Positions 1 to 7,697 of a stretch of DNA of 64,000 nucleotides are shown here, one piece after another. A program made the translations under genes and the position numbers. This DNA is from Sinomonas gamaensis. GTDB lineage: Bacteria; Actinomycetota; Actinomycetes; Actinomycetales; Micrococcaceae. The notes below the pieces were generated by a model, which was not told the DNA's origin, did no database searches, and worked only from the letters and a program-made list of their open reading frames with translations. Numbering within the stretch: the first letter of the stretch is position 1; each line of letters starts with the position of its first letter. Location of the stretch: contig NZ_SSCL01000003.1 of NCBI RefSeq assembly GCF_005876955.1, positions 62,001 through 126,000 of the forward strand, in the 5' to 3' direction.

Positions 1-86
1 CCGAGAGCGCCGCACCGGCCTCCGAGAGAAGCCGCCGCCATCCGCGGAGCCTGGCGACGTGACGAGACGTGGACGCTGAATCCATG
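1..86 (-). CDS. Probable ComF-family phosphoribosyltransferase, N-terminus only
   Basis: An open frame starts at an ATG on the minus strand at position 86 and runs off the left edge of the window after 28 codons without a stop. The visible peptide is basic and then reads LLSEAGAALS, which resembles the start of actinobacterial ComF proteins. The position fits, because comF commonly lies just downstream of lpqB on the same strand in Arthrobacter relatives. No catalytic or zinc-binding residues are visible, so the call rests mainly on context. The start is uncertain because no good ribosome binding site is seen. Confidence 0.4.
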
Positions 87-181
87 CTCTTCAGACTGCA
101 CCTCAGAGCACTCGTGGGCCTCTCCCAGCCTCTTCCATGTGGACGACACGCCCAATGAAAAAGTGTGGAGGACCAACGAGC

Positions 182-1927
182 TCAGCCGGCGAACCCGAGC
201 TGGACGGCCCCCTTGCCCTGTTCGGTCCACGAAGTGCGGACGAGGAGATAGATCCCGTCGCGCGCCACGGCATAGATCGACTGGTCCCCGTTGCCGGCGG
301 AGATCCACTGGATCCCGGTCAGCGAGGCAAGCTGCCGCGGCTCGCCCCCTTGGAGGCTCACGAGCTCCGGCGTGACGACATCGGTGGGAGACGTGCCGGA
401 GACAACCACTGTCGACTCGTCGACCCACAGCGCGAGCTCCGGATTCTTCGCGGTGAGGGGAAGGGTGATCGGGGTCGTGAGAGATTGCGGCGCGCCGTCC
501 TGTCCGCGCACAACGCCGGCAACCTGCAACAGGGACTGGCCATCCGCTTCAGAGAGGACGAGGGCGCGCACGCCATCGCGGGAGATCCGCAATGACGTCA
601 CGTTCCTCCCCGCCAGCCATGGAGCCGCCACCACAGTGTGCGGAACGGCAGCGTTCTGCGCAGTTCCCACCGGCCTGTAGGCCATGACCTCGGTTGCCCC
701 GGTGGATCGCTGGGCGGCCGACCATACCCATTCGCTCGGACCGATCGATGGCGGCGTGAAGTGCTGGGCCGAATCGAGGAGCCGCTCGGGCTGACCCGGA
801 ACGATCGAGTGCAGCGCCCTCTCCCCGTCGCCGAGGAACGCGTAGACGTGCTGCGACGCGGCGGCGGCGGGGGCCGACGGATCGAGCGAGGAGACAGACG
901 GGATGCCATCGATCTTGGAGGTCTGCTTCGAGCCGTACTGCACGATCTGGCCGTCGGCGATGCCCACCTGCCACGAGGGAACCTTGGGATCCACGAGCGG
1001 TTGCGCCTGACGCGGGGCCGACGGGTCCTCGATCGCGACCTCGGTTTGATTCGTGCGCAGCGCGACGGCCCCGACTGACGGCAGTGCCGACAGCGTGCGC
1101 ACGAGTTGGCTGTGCATCCGCTGGCGATCGGTGAAGGAGGCATCGCGGAGCTCGGGAGTCAGGTCCACCTGGGCAACGTTCCCGACGATCGGCACGGACT
1201 CCCGCTCAAGCTTGATGCCGGGCGGAAATGCGCTCGCGACGGCGGACTTGAGATAGCCGGCCGGACCGGCGATGAGCGCGCTCACGAGCGACTTCGCGAT
1301 TCCCGAATTGTCGATGAACCACCTCATGTCCGGGACGAGGACGCTGAACGCGGGATCGAAGAAGTAGACCGAGAACGGGCGGTAGAGGACCTTGAACGTC
1401 TCCTCGGGGATCACCGTCCCATCGGGAAGCTTCGAGAGCCGCCACTGACCGTCGACCTGGGTCACCTCGACCTCGATCGCCTGCCGCGTGCCCGGCGGGT
1501 ACTGCGTCATGGTTCCGTCCTGATCCACCGAATACGCGACGTCGAGCTCATAGCGGTAGGCGTTGGGGCGCCCCGCCGAAACCACCGACGGGCTGCCGCG
1601 GTAGACGAGTGTCCGCTGGCTGGGCTTCCACGACACGGCGTTGGCGGGGGCGAGGAACTGGCGGGCCACCGTGAAGTCGTTCTGATACCCCGAGCCTGCG
1701 TTGAAGAAGCCCTCGATGATCGATTGCGGGGTGGCTCCGTTCTGGGGGCCCGGCGGGATGTACTGGGGGGCATTGCCGATCGCGGAGCCGCCGTCCTTGC
1801 TCGTGCCGACAGGTCCCGCCGTCGGGATCTGCGCACAGGCCGCCACGACGAGCAGGATCGCGATCGCAGCGGTGGCCAGCCGCAACGCCGGACGGAACCA
1901 GCGCTGCCGCGCGCGAACCCCGCTCAC
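182..1927 (-). CDS. lpqB: Lipoprotein LpqB (MtrAB-associated, GerMN domain)
   Basis: LpqB is a secreted lipoprotein that modulates the MtrAB two-component system at the outer face of the membrane. The protein is 581 aa, close to the usual size. The N-terminus has basic residues, a hydrophobic stretch and a lipobox VVAAC with the lipidated Cys near residue 31. A GerMN-like region follows in the first half and a beta-propeller-like C-terminal region in the second. I chose the GTG at 1927 because it overlaps the mtrB stop codon as GTGA, indicating translational coupling. A longer reading frame exists upstream but lies inside mtrB. The order mtrA-mtrB-lpqB is conserved across Actinobacteria. Confidence 0.93.
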   Translation of the reverse strand: MSGVRARQRWFRPALRLATAAIAILLVVAACAQIPTAGPVGTSKDGGSAIGNAPQYIPPGPQNGATPQSIIEGFFNAGSGYQNDFTVARQFLAPANAVSWKPSQRTLVYRGSPSVVSAGRPNAYRYELDVAYSVDQDGTMTQYPPGTRQAIEVEVTQVDGQWRLSKLPDGTVIPEETFKVLYRPFSVYFFDPAFSVLVPDMRWFIDNSGIAKSLVSALIAGPAGYLKSAVASAFPPGIKLERESVPIVGNVAQVDLTPELRDASFTDRQRMHSQLVRTLSALPSVGAVALRTNQTEVAIEDPSAPRQAQPLVDPKVPSWQVGIADGQIVQYGSKQTSKIDGIPSVSSLDPSAPAAAASQHVYAFLGDGERALHSIVPGQPERLLDSAQHFTPPSIGPSEWVWSAAQRSTGATEVMAYRPVGTAQNAAVPHTVVAAPWLAGRNVTSLRISRDGVRALVLSEADGQSLLQVAGVVRGQDGAPQSLTTPITLPLTAKNPELALWVDESTVVVSGTSPTDVVTPELVSLQGGEPRQLASLTGIQWISAGNGDQSIYAVARDGIYLLVRTSWTEQGKGAVQLGFAG

Positions 1928-3714
1928 GGGGTCTCCTTGAGCAGAGACGACATGCCCACGACAATTCCCCGTGTCCCGCCCTCTGCCAGCGGAAGGCCGG
2001 CGGCACCGGGCTCGAGGGCAACTGGGGACTCGGCGATGGCCCCGCCTGCATGGAGCGGGAGCGTCAGGCGGAAGCAGGAGCCCTCTCCGCGCCGCCCCCA
2101 GGCCTGGAGCCACCCGTTGTGGAGCTTGACGTCCTCCGTTGCGATGGAGAGCCCGAGCCCGGAGCCGCCGGTCGTGCGGGCGCGGGCGGGGTCCGCCCTC
2201 CAGAAGCGGTCGAACACGCGCGCAGCCTCCGAGGGCGACATCCCGATGCCGTGGTCGCGGACTGCGACGCCGACGGCGTCCGCGTTCGCCGCGACGAAGA
2301 TCTCCACCGGCCTGCCCTCTCCGTGCTCGAGGGCGTTCAGCAGGAGATTCCTCAGCACGCGCTCGATGCGACGTGCATCCATGTCCACCACGATGCTGCT
2401 GGTGCGCGAATACAATCGCACTTCCGAGCCGCAGGAGGCCGCGATGGGCGCGGCTGTGTCGATAACGCTGCGGACGACGGCGACCATGTCCTGAGGCTCG
2501 ACGTCCAGCCGTGCCGCTCCCGCATCGAAGCGGGAGATCTCCAGGAGGTCATTGAGCAGCGCCTGGAAACGCTCGACCTGGTTGTAGAGCAGCTCGGCGG
2601 ACCGCTTGTTGACCGGATCGAACTGGCCCCTCGCCTCATAGAGGACTTCGGCGGCCATCCGGACGGTCGTCAGCGGTGTCCGCAGCTCGTGGGAGACATC
2701 CGAGACGAAGCGCTGCTGCATCTGGGACAGCGTGGCGAGCTGGGTGATCTGCTCCTGGAGGCTCGCCGCCATGTGGTTGAACGACTTGGCGAGCCTTGCG
2801 ACCTCGTCTTCTCCCTCGACCGCCATGCGCTCCTCGAGCTGGCCCGCGGCCAGCTTCTCGGACACTGAGGCCGCGTGGCTCACCGGGCTCACCACGCTGC
2901 GCGTGACGATCCACACAATGGCACCGATGAGGAGGATGAGGAAGACGCCGCCGAACCAGAGGACGCTCTGCATCTCATCCAGCGTCTCCTGTGCGGACTG
3001 GATGTCGTAGAGGAGGTACAGCTCGTAGACCGTGCCGCCGAACGTGACTTTGTTCCCGACGGCGATGGCCGGATGGGTCGTATTGTCCACGGTCAGCGGG
3101 ATGGACTGCCAGAACTGCTGTGACTGCTGCGATCTTTCGACCGCCTCGCGAAGCGTCTGCGGTATGTCGTTCTCTGTGCGCAAGTAGGACGCCCGGCTGT
3201 CTACCCACCGGTTGCGCGGCTGGTCCTGGTTCGGGACGGCGAGGAACACGTACTGGCGCGGGGTGCCCGAGTCCCGCGCCTCAAGCGTTGCGAGCGTGTC
3301 GTTGACGAGCTTGAGGACGCCCTGCTGGTCCGTGACCTGCGCGCCGTCGAACGTCTCCTGGACCTGATTCACGCTCTGGCGGGTCTGGACCTCGGCTTGG
3401 GTCAGCCTCTCCTGGAACAGGCTGTTGGCCATCTGATTCGACAGGTAGACGCCGACGCCGAGAATTGAGACGCACGCGAGGACGAGAGTGACGAGGACCG
3501 TACGGAACTGGAGGGAGCGCCGCCAGCGCCGCGCGAAGGCACGCTGGACCCTGCGCGGCACACGCAGGCCAGTCCTGAGGCCTCGACGCGAGGCGCGCCG
3601 AAGCTTCGCCCCGGCGATGCCGGCGCGCCTCACGAATCGCCGCGCACGGCGGGCAGTTTCCCGGGCGACGACCCGCATCCGCTGCGCCGTACTGCCCTCT
3701 TGCTGGTCCATCAC
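1924..3714 (-). CDS. mtrB: Sensor histidine kinase MtrB
   Basis: This is the membrane sensor kinase of the MtrAB system, which controls cell-wall and osmotic-stress genes. The protein is 596 aa. A basic cytoplasmic N-terminus leads to a transmembrane segment around residues 70-92, an extracytoplasmic sensor region, a second transmembrane segment (LWFGGVFLILLIGAIVWIV) and a HAMP linker. The H-box SHELRTPLTTVR carries the phosphorylated His, followed by the N-box (NLLLNALEHG), the G1 box (DHGIGMS) and the G2 box (GGSGLGLSIA). It lies 13 nt downstream of mtrA and overlaps lpqB. The second Met (3711) is an equally plausible start. Confidence 0.96.
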   Translation of the reverse strand: MMDQQEGSTAQRMRVVARETARRARRFVRRAGIAGAKLRRASRRGLRTGLRVPRRVQRAFARRWRRSLQFRTVLVTLVLACVSILGVGVYLSNQMANSLFQERLTQAEVQTRQSVNQVQETFDGAQVTDQQGVLKLVNDTLATLEARDSGTPRQYVFLAVPNQDQPRNRWVDSRASYLRTENDIPQTLREAVERSQQSQQFWQSIPLTVDNTTHPAIAVGNKVTFGGTVYELYLLYDIQSAQETLDEMQSVLWFGGVFLILLIGAIVWIVTRSVVSPVSHAASVSEKLAAGQLEERMAVEGEDEVARLAKSFNHMAASLQEQITQLATLSQMQQRFVSDVSHELRTPLTTVRMAAEVLYEARGQFDPVNKRSAELLYNQVERFQALLNDLLEISRFDAGAARLDVEPQDMVAVVRSVIDTAAPIAASCGSEVRLYSRTSSIVVDMDARRIERVLRNLLLNALEHGEGRPVEIFVAANADAVGVAVRDHGIGMSPSEAARVFDRFWRADPARARTTGGSGLGLSIATEDVKLHNGWLQAWGRRGEGSCFRLTLPLHAGGAIAESPVALEPGAAGLPLAEGGTRGIVVGMSSLLKETP

Positions 3715-3727
3715 GTCCTCGGTCTGG

Positions 3728-4402
3728 TTAGCTCCCGGCCTTGTAGCCCACGCCGCGGACCGTCAGGACGATCTCGGGAGCCTCGGGATCCCTTTCGATC
3801 TTGGACCTGAGCCGCTGGACGTGGACGTTGACGAGCCGTGTATCGGCGGCGTGCCGATATCCCCAGACCTGTTCGAGGAGGAGCTCACGGGTGAAGACCT
3901 GCCAGGGCTTGCGGGCGAGCGCCACCAGAAGGTCGAACTCGAGGGGCGTCAGGGCGATCGGGGCCTCCCCGCGCTTGACCGTATGGCCCGCGACGTCGAT
4001 CGTCACGTCGCCGATCCGCAGCGTCTCAGGGGTCTTCGCTTCGCCTGGACGAAGCCGGGCGCGAACGCGGGCGACGAGCTCAGCGGGCTTGAAAGGCTTC
4101 GGCACGTAGTCGTCAGCTCCGGATTCGAGGCCCCTCACCACATCCGAGGTGTCCGACTTTGCCGTGAGCATCACGATCGGGACGTCCGATTCGGAACGGA
4201 TCCGTCGGCAGACCTCGATGCCGTCGAGGCCGGGCAGCATGAGGTCGAGCAGAACGAGATCCGGCTTCTGGGAACGGTAGATGTCCAGGGCCTGCGCCCC
4301 ATCGGCGCAGAAGACCGGTTCGAATCCGTCATTGCGGAGCACAATGCCGATCATCTCGGCGAGAGCCTCGTCGTCGTCCACTACCAGAATGCGTGCCTTC
4401 AT
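3728..4402 (-). CDS. mtrA: Response regulator MtrA
   Basis: This is an OmpR-family DNA-binding response regulator, the partner of MtrB. The protein is 224 aa, normal for MtrA. The receiver domain has the acidic pocket VVDDDE at residues 7-12 and the phosphoacceptor Asp53 in LLDLMLPG. The conserved Lys lies in the VPKPF motif. The C-terminal winged helix contains VNVHVQRLRSKIE. The reading frame is open far upstream, but the ATG at 4402 has a GGAAGG site directly before it and starts exactly at the conserved MKARILVVDD. A GAGAGT element 7 nt upstream could also serve as a -10 box. The gene heads the mtrA-mtrB-lpqB operon and is divergent from the ctaG-like gene. Confidence 0.97.
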   Translation of the reverse strand: MKARILVVDDDEALAEMIGIVLRNDGFEPVFCADGAQALDIYRSQKPDLVLLDLMLPGLDGIEVCRRIRSESDVPIVMLTAKSDTSDVVRGLESGADDYVPKPFKPAELVARVRARLRPGEAKTPETLRIGDVTIDVAGHTVKRGEAPIALTPLEFDLLVALARKPWQVFTRELLLEQVWGYRHAADTRLVNVHVQRLRSKIERDPEAPEIVLTVRGVGYKAGS

Positions 4403-4512
4403 GCCTTCCACTCTCCCGCACGTTGGGCCGCGAGGCGTTCGCGGCACGCCCGCCCGTGCGTTGTTCCATTCTAGTCGCCGCATGCTTTCGGGCTGCTCCC
4501 AGCCGATGGGCC

Positions 4513-4518
4513 TAGACT
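4513..4518 (+). promoter_or_regulatory. -10 box of a leaderless promoter for the ctaG-like gene
   Basis: TAGACT lies 7 nt before the GTG start at 4526, and no Shine-Dalgarno sequence is visible, so the mRNA probably begins at the start codon. Confidence 0.6.
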
Positions 4519-4525
4519 GCGCCGG

Positions 4526-5413
4526 GTGCCGCCCTTTTCCGTCCTTCTGGGCACCTTCCGCCCCGACCCCGCAGCCCTCGCCCTGACGGTGGCCGCGGCC
4601 CTGCTGTACGCCGTCGGTCTCGTCGCCTCCCGCCGCCGCGGGACACGCTGGCCAGTCTGGCGCGCCCTCTGCTTCTACCTCCTCGGCCTCGCACCCTACG
4701 TGGCTCTCACCTGCGGCTTCACGGGTGCCTTCGGGGACCAGCTGAGGTGGGCCTTCACGCTCAAGACGGCACTCCTGTTCTTCGTGGTCCCGCTCCTCGC
4801 CGGGCTCGGGCGCCCGCTCGGCCTCGCGAGGGCAGCCCTCGCAGACCACCACCGGCTCCGGCTGGACCGGGTCATGGAGAGCCGGGCCGTCCGGATCCTC
4901 GGGAACGCCTTCGTGGCCCCCATCCTCGGGCTCGTGTTCTTCGGAACGTTCCTCACGCCCCTGCTCGCCGTGTACCGCGCGAATCCCGTCGTGAGCGGGA
5001 TCCTGAGCATCGCGGTCCCCCTCGTGGGGCTTCTCCTGGCGCTTCCCATGGTGGAGGCAGAGGGATTCCAGCGGACCTCGAGCTTCATCCTGCTCGAGTT
5101 CGTGTACGTGTTCATCGAGCTGCTCGCCGACGCCGTTCCCGGGATCGCGCTCCGGCTCAACGGGACCGTGCTCGACGGTTCCACCTCGTGGCCCTCTGGA
5201 GTGCCGGCCTGGTTCCCGTCACCCCTCCGGGACCAGCAGCTCGCCGGCGACATCCTGTGGTTCATCGCCGAAATCGTGGACCTGCCACTCATCATTCTCA
5301 TGTTCGTGCGCTTCAGCCGGAGCGATCGGCACGAAGCTCGCGGATTCGACGAGCTCAGCGACGAGGAGATGGACGCCCTCACCCGCGCCCACCTCCGGCA
5401 GCGGGGGGAATGA
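4526..5413 (+). CDS. Cytochrome c oxidase assembly protein, CtaG (caa3 type) family
   Basis: This is a polytopic membrane protein of the caa3_CtaG family, which assists copper delivery or assembly of haem-copper oxidases. The protein is 295 aa with about seven hydrophobic helices, among them LTVAAALLYAVGLV near the N-terminus, TALLFFVVPLLAG, and a later ILSIAVPLVGLLLALPMV. The motif FFGTFLTPLLAVY sits between the middle helices. The C-terminal 25 residues are charged and cytoplasmic. The GTG start at 4526 follows a -10 box by 7 nt, indicating leaderless translation. The gene stands alone, divergent from mtrA, with no oxidase subunit gene nearby. Confidence 0.85.
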   Translation: MPPFSVLLGTFRPDPAALALTVAAALLYAVGLVASRRRGTRWPVWRALCFYLLGLAPYVALTCGFTGAFGDQLRWAFTLKTALLFFVVPLLAGLGRPLGLARAALADHHRLRLDRVMESRAVRILGNAFVAPILGLVFFGTFLTPLLAVYRANPVVSGILSIAVPLVGLLLALPMVEAEGFQRTSSFILLEFVYVFIELLADAVPGIALRLNGTVLDGSTSWPSGVPAWFPSPLRDQQLAGDILWFIAEIVDLPLIILMFVRFSRSDRHEARGFDELSDEEMDALTRAHLRQRGE

Positions 5414-5425
5414 GCGGTTGGGCGG

Positions 5426-6442
5426 TCAGCCGAAGGCGAGCTGGTTCACCGCGTCGGCGAGCTTGACCGTCCGGGCGAGGGCCGCCGTCGCCCGCTCCGG
5501 CGTGAGGGAGGCGAGGCTCTCAGCGGGGGTGACGCGCACCGCGCCGAGCTGACGCTCTGGCAGCCCGAGCTGGCGCCACGGGCGAAGGAGCGATTCCGCG
5601 ATGTCCGCGGTGCGCATCGACGGGGGCGGCGCGAGCGGTACGACGCCGAGCCAGAGGTGCTTCCCGGACTCCACGGCCTCCGCGAGCCGTTCCCACTGCG
5701 GGACGGTCAGTGACGGCGCCGGGAGGGCGACGCCGTCGGCCCCCGCCTCGAGCACTCCGTCTATCGGTGCCTCCCACGCGTCGAGGTGAACGAGGACCTG
5801 CTCGGCCCCCGCCTCCCGGAGCGCGTCGATCACACTTTCCCAGGCGGTCCTCGCCTCGGCCGCGGGGAGGGATCGAATCGTCCGATAGCCGCTCGCTGTC
5901 GGCAGGAGCCCGGCGAGCACCCGAGCGGCATCCGGCTCGGCCAGCTGCACGGCGAGTCGTGCCCCCGGCGCCGCCACACGCACCCGCGCGACGAATTCCG
6001 CCACCCCCGCTGCGAACGACTGGGCGATGTCCCGGCGGGCGCCGGCGTCGGCGAGCGCACGCTCGCCGTTGTGGAGGTAGAGGCCCGCCATGAGGCTGAG
6101 GGGTCCGAGGAGGCGGACCTGGAGCTCCTCCGCGCTCCTCTCCTCGGAGCCCACGACGTCCGCGAGCACGTTGAGGTCCGCTGAGAGGGCGGAGGCGGCG
6201 CGGGCCGCGTCGCGCCCGGGACGGTCCACGATGCGCCAGCCGTGAGGCTGGACGTCCGCGTGGAGGTCGACGAGGAGCGTGGCGGTACGCCCTACCGCAT
6301 CCGAGCCGACGCCGCGGTCCGGAAGCTCCGCGAGGAACGGGAGATGCGGACTGCCCAGCTCGCCCCGGATCGCCTTCTCCGCCTCGACCGCGTCAGTTCC
6401 GGGCCACTCCCCGAGGGCGGTTGCGGTGACTTGGTAGGGCAT
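5426..6442 (-). CDS. MetE C-terminal-domain-like protein lacking zinc-ligand cysteines
   Basis: The 338 aa protein is of the type usually annotated as vitamin-B12-independent methionine synthase in Actinobacteria (compare Rv3015c, from memory). It looks like a TIM barrel: repeating strand segments such as LLVDLHADVQPHGW, RLAVQLAEP, QVLVHLDAW and HLWLGVVPL. True MetE binds zinc through His-X-Cys and a second Cys. This protein contains no cysteine at all, so methionine synthesis by the known mechanism is unlikely and the function is open. The ATG at 6442 lies 4 nt after the stop of the chorismate mutase gene, so the two form an operon. Confidence 0.75.
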   Translation of the reverse strand: MPYQVTATALGEWPGTDAVEAEKAIRGELGSPHLPFLAELPDRGVGSDAVGRTATLLVDLHADVQPHGWRIVDRPGRDAARAASALSADLNVLADVVGSEERSAEELQVRLLGPLSLMAGLYLHNGERALADAGARRDIAQSFAAGVAEFVARVRVAAPGARLAVQLAEPDAARVLAGLLPTASGYRTIRSLPAAEARTAWESVIDALREAGAEQVLVHLDAWEAPIDGVLEAGADGVALPAPSLTVPQWERLAEAVESGKHLWLGVVPLAPPPSMRTADIAESLLRPWRQLGLPERQLGAVRVTPAESLASLTPERATAALARTVKLADAVNQLAFG

Positions 6443-6446
6443 CGCG

Positions 6447-6869
6447 CTACGCCTGACCCGCGTCGCCGTTCTGGCGCGCGTGATGATCCTCGGAGATCGC
6501 CTGATGATGCCGGATGACTTCGCTGATGATGAAGTTAAGGAACTTCTCCGCGAACGCCGGATCGAGCTGGGCCTCCTCTGCGAGGCGGCGGAGGCGCGCA
6601 ATCTGGGCTGCTTCGCGGGTGGGGTCAGCCGGCGGGAGATGGTGCTTCGCCTTGAGCCAGCCCACCCGCTGGGTCACCTTGAAGCGCTCGGCCAGGAGAT
6701 AGACGAGGGTGGCGTCGAAGTTGTCGATGCTCGAACGGATGGACAGCAGCTCCGCCATGACCTCCGGATCCACCTCGCCCTTGAGGGAGCTCGCGGTGGG
6801 GTCGTAGGCCTGTTCGGGGTGGGCCGCCTCGGCATCGGGGCGGGCGTCATCACGGTGCTGCTCGGTCAT
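6447..6869 (-). CDS. Chorismate mutase, AroQ class
   Basis: Chorismate mutase converts chorismate to prephenate in phenylalanine and tyrosine synthesis. The 140 aa protein has an acidic, disordered first 35 residues. An all-helical AroQ domain follows, with IRSSIDNFDATLVYLLAERF, then VGWLKAKHHLPPADPTREA and FLNFIISEVIRHH. The arginine and lysine of the active site (R in IRSSID, K in WLKAKH) are present. Length and sequence match the cytoplasmic actinobacterial enzyme rather than the secreted form; there is no signal peptide. A TAGACT box 7 nt upstream of the ATG suggests a leaderless transcript that continues into the MetE-like gene. Confidence 0.88.
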   Translation of the reverse strand: MTEQHRDDARPDAEAAHPEQAYDPTASSLKGEVDPEVMAELLSIRSSIDNFDATLVYLLAERFKVTQRVGWLKAKHHLPPADPTREAAQIARLRRLAEEAQLDPAFAEKFLNFIISEVIRHHQAISEDHHARQNGDAGQA

Positions 6870-6876
6870 GGGTTTC

Positions 6877-6882
6877 AGTCTA
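6877..6882 (-). promoter_or_regulatory. -10 box of a leaderless promoter for chorismate mutase
   Basis: Read on the minus strand, TAGACT is followed by 7 nt and then the ATG at 6869, with no Shine-Dalgarno sequence. Confidence 0.6.
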
Positions 6883-6920
6883 GGGGCCGCGGCCCGTTGA
6901 CCCGGCCGCGGTCGGCGCTG

Positions 6921-6926
6921 TAGGTC
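6921..6926 (+). promoter_or_regulatory. -10 box of a leaderless promoter for the reductase at 6933
   Basis: TAGGTC ends 6 nt before the ATG at 6933. The first and last -10 positions are weaker than in neighbouring genes, so this is tentative. Confidence 0.4.
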
Positions 6927-6932
6927 AGTCTC

Positions 6933-7586
6933 ATGAAGATCGGCATGATCGGAAGCGGGTTCGTCGGCCGGACTCTAGGGGCCCGCTTCCGGGACCTCGG
7001 CCACGATGTGACAATCGGCTCGCGGGACGCGGCCAAGCCGGAGGCGGTCCAGTGGGCGGACGCGACCGGCGGGCGGGCCACGGACTTCGCGGGCGCGGCG
7101 GAGGACGGCGAACTGCTCGTCAACGCAACCCCGGGCACCGTCTCGCTCGACGTCCTCACGGAGATCGGCGCCGAGAGGCTTGACGGCAAGATCCTGTGGG
7201 ACCTCTCCAACCCCCTCGACTTCTCGCGCGGCTTCCCGCCGTTCCTCTCCGTCGCCAATCAGGACAGCCTCGCCGAGCAGCTTCAGAGGGCCTTCCCTGC
7301 GGTTCGCATCGTCAAGGCGTTCAATACCGTGACCGTCACGGTGATGGTGGCGCCGGAGAAAGTGGGCGGCGGGGAGCACGACGTCTTCCTCGCCGGCAAC
7401 GACGACGGCGCCAAGGCCCAGGTGCGCGCCCTGATCGAGGCGATGGGGTGGCGGGCGGAGAGAGTCCGCGACCTCGGCGGGCTCGACGGAGCCAGGGCTC
7501 TCGAGATGTACATGCCGCTGTGGCTCCGGCTCATGGGAACGCTCGGCACGGCGCAGTTCAACGTCCGGATCGTCGGCACTGAGTAG
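6933..7586 (+). CDS. F420-dependent NADP reductase-like protein
   Basis: This is a 217 aa Rossmann-fold oxidoreductase of the family that includes coenzyme F420-dependent NADP reductases and YggS-like NADP-binding proteins. The N-terminal MKIGMIGSGFVGRTLGARF is the dinucleotide-binding GxGxxG loop. TIGSRD after the second strand contains residues that would contact the NADP 2'-phosphate. The phrase VKAFNTV is typical of the family. Whether F420, a flavin or only NADP is used cannot be told from sequence. The gene stands alone and ends at a strong hairpin shared with the convergent ABC transporter operon. Confidence 0.75.
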   Translation: MKIGMIGSGFVGRTLGARFRDLGHDVTIGSRDAAKPEAVQWADATGGRATDFAGAAEDGELLVNATPGTVSLDVLTEIGAERLDGKILWDLSNPLDFSRGFPPFLSVANQDSLAEQLQRAFPAVRIVKAFNTVTVTVMVAPEKVGGGEHDVFLAGNDDGAKAQVRALIEAMGWRAERVRDLGGLDGARALEMYMPLWLRLMGTLGTAQFNVRIVGTE

Positions 7587-7611
7587 CAGCAAGCCAGCTG
7601 ACGGCAAACGA

Positions 7612-7648
7612 ACGACGACGGCGGCAGGGCGCCTGCCGCCGTCGTCGT
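7612..7648. terminator. Bidirectional hairpin terminator between convergent genes
   Basis: A perfect 17-bp stem (ACGACGACGGCGGCAGG paired with its complement, loop GCG) lies between the reductase and the peptide transporter operon. There is no long T run on either side, as is common in high-GC genomes. Confidence 0.8.
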
Positions 7649-7697
7649 CCTTAGGCAAGATATGCCTTAGTCGTACGGATAAACGTTAGGCTGCCGA

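Noticed and set aside
3728-4852. Longer mtrA frame of 374 codons
   Set aside because: The upstream 150 codons are the antisense of the ctaG-like gene and are Glu/Gly/Arg-biased. The conserved receiver domain starts at 4402.
7651-7669. TTAGGCAAGATATGCCTTA, a near-palindrome that recalls a DtxR/IdeR iron box
   Set aside because: Only about 11 of 19 positions fit the DtxR consensus, and it lies between the ends of two converging genes with no promoter, so it is more likely part of the terminator region.
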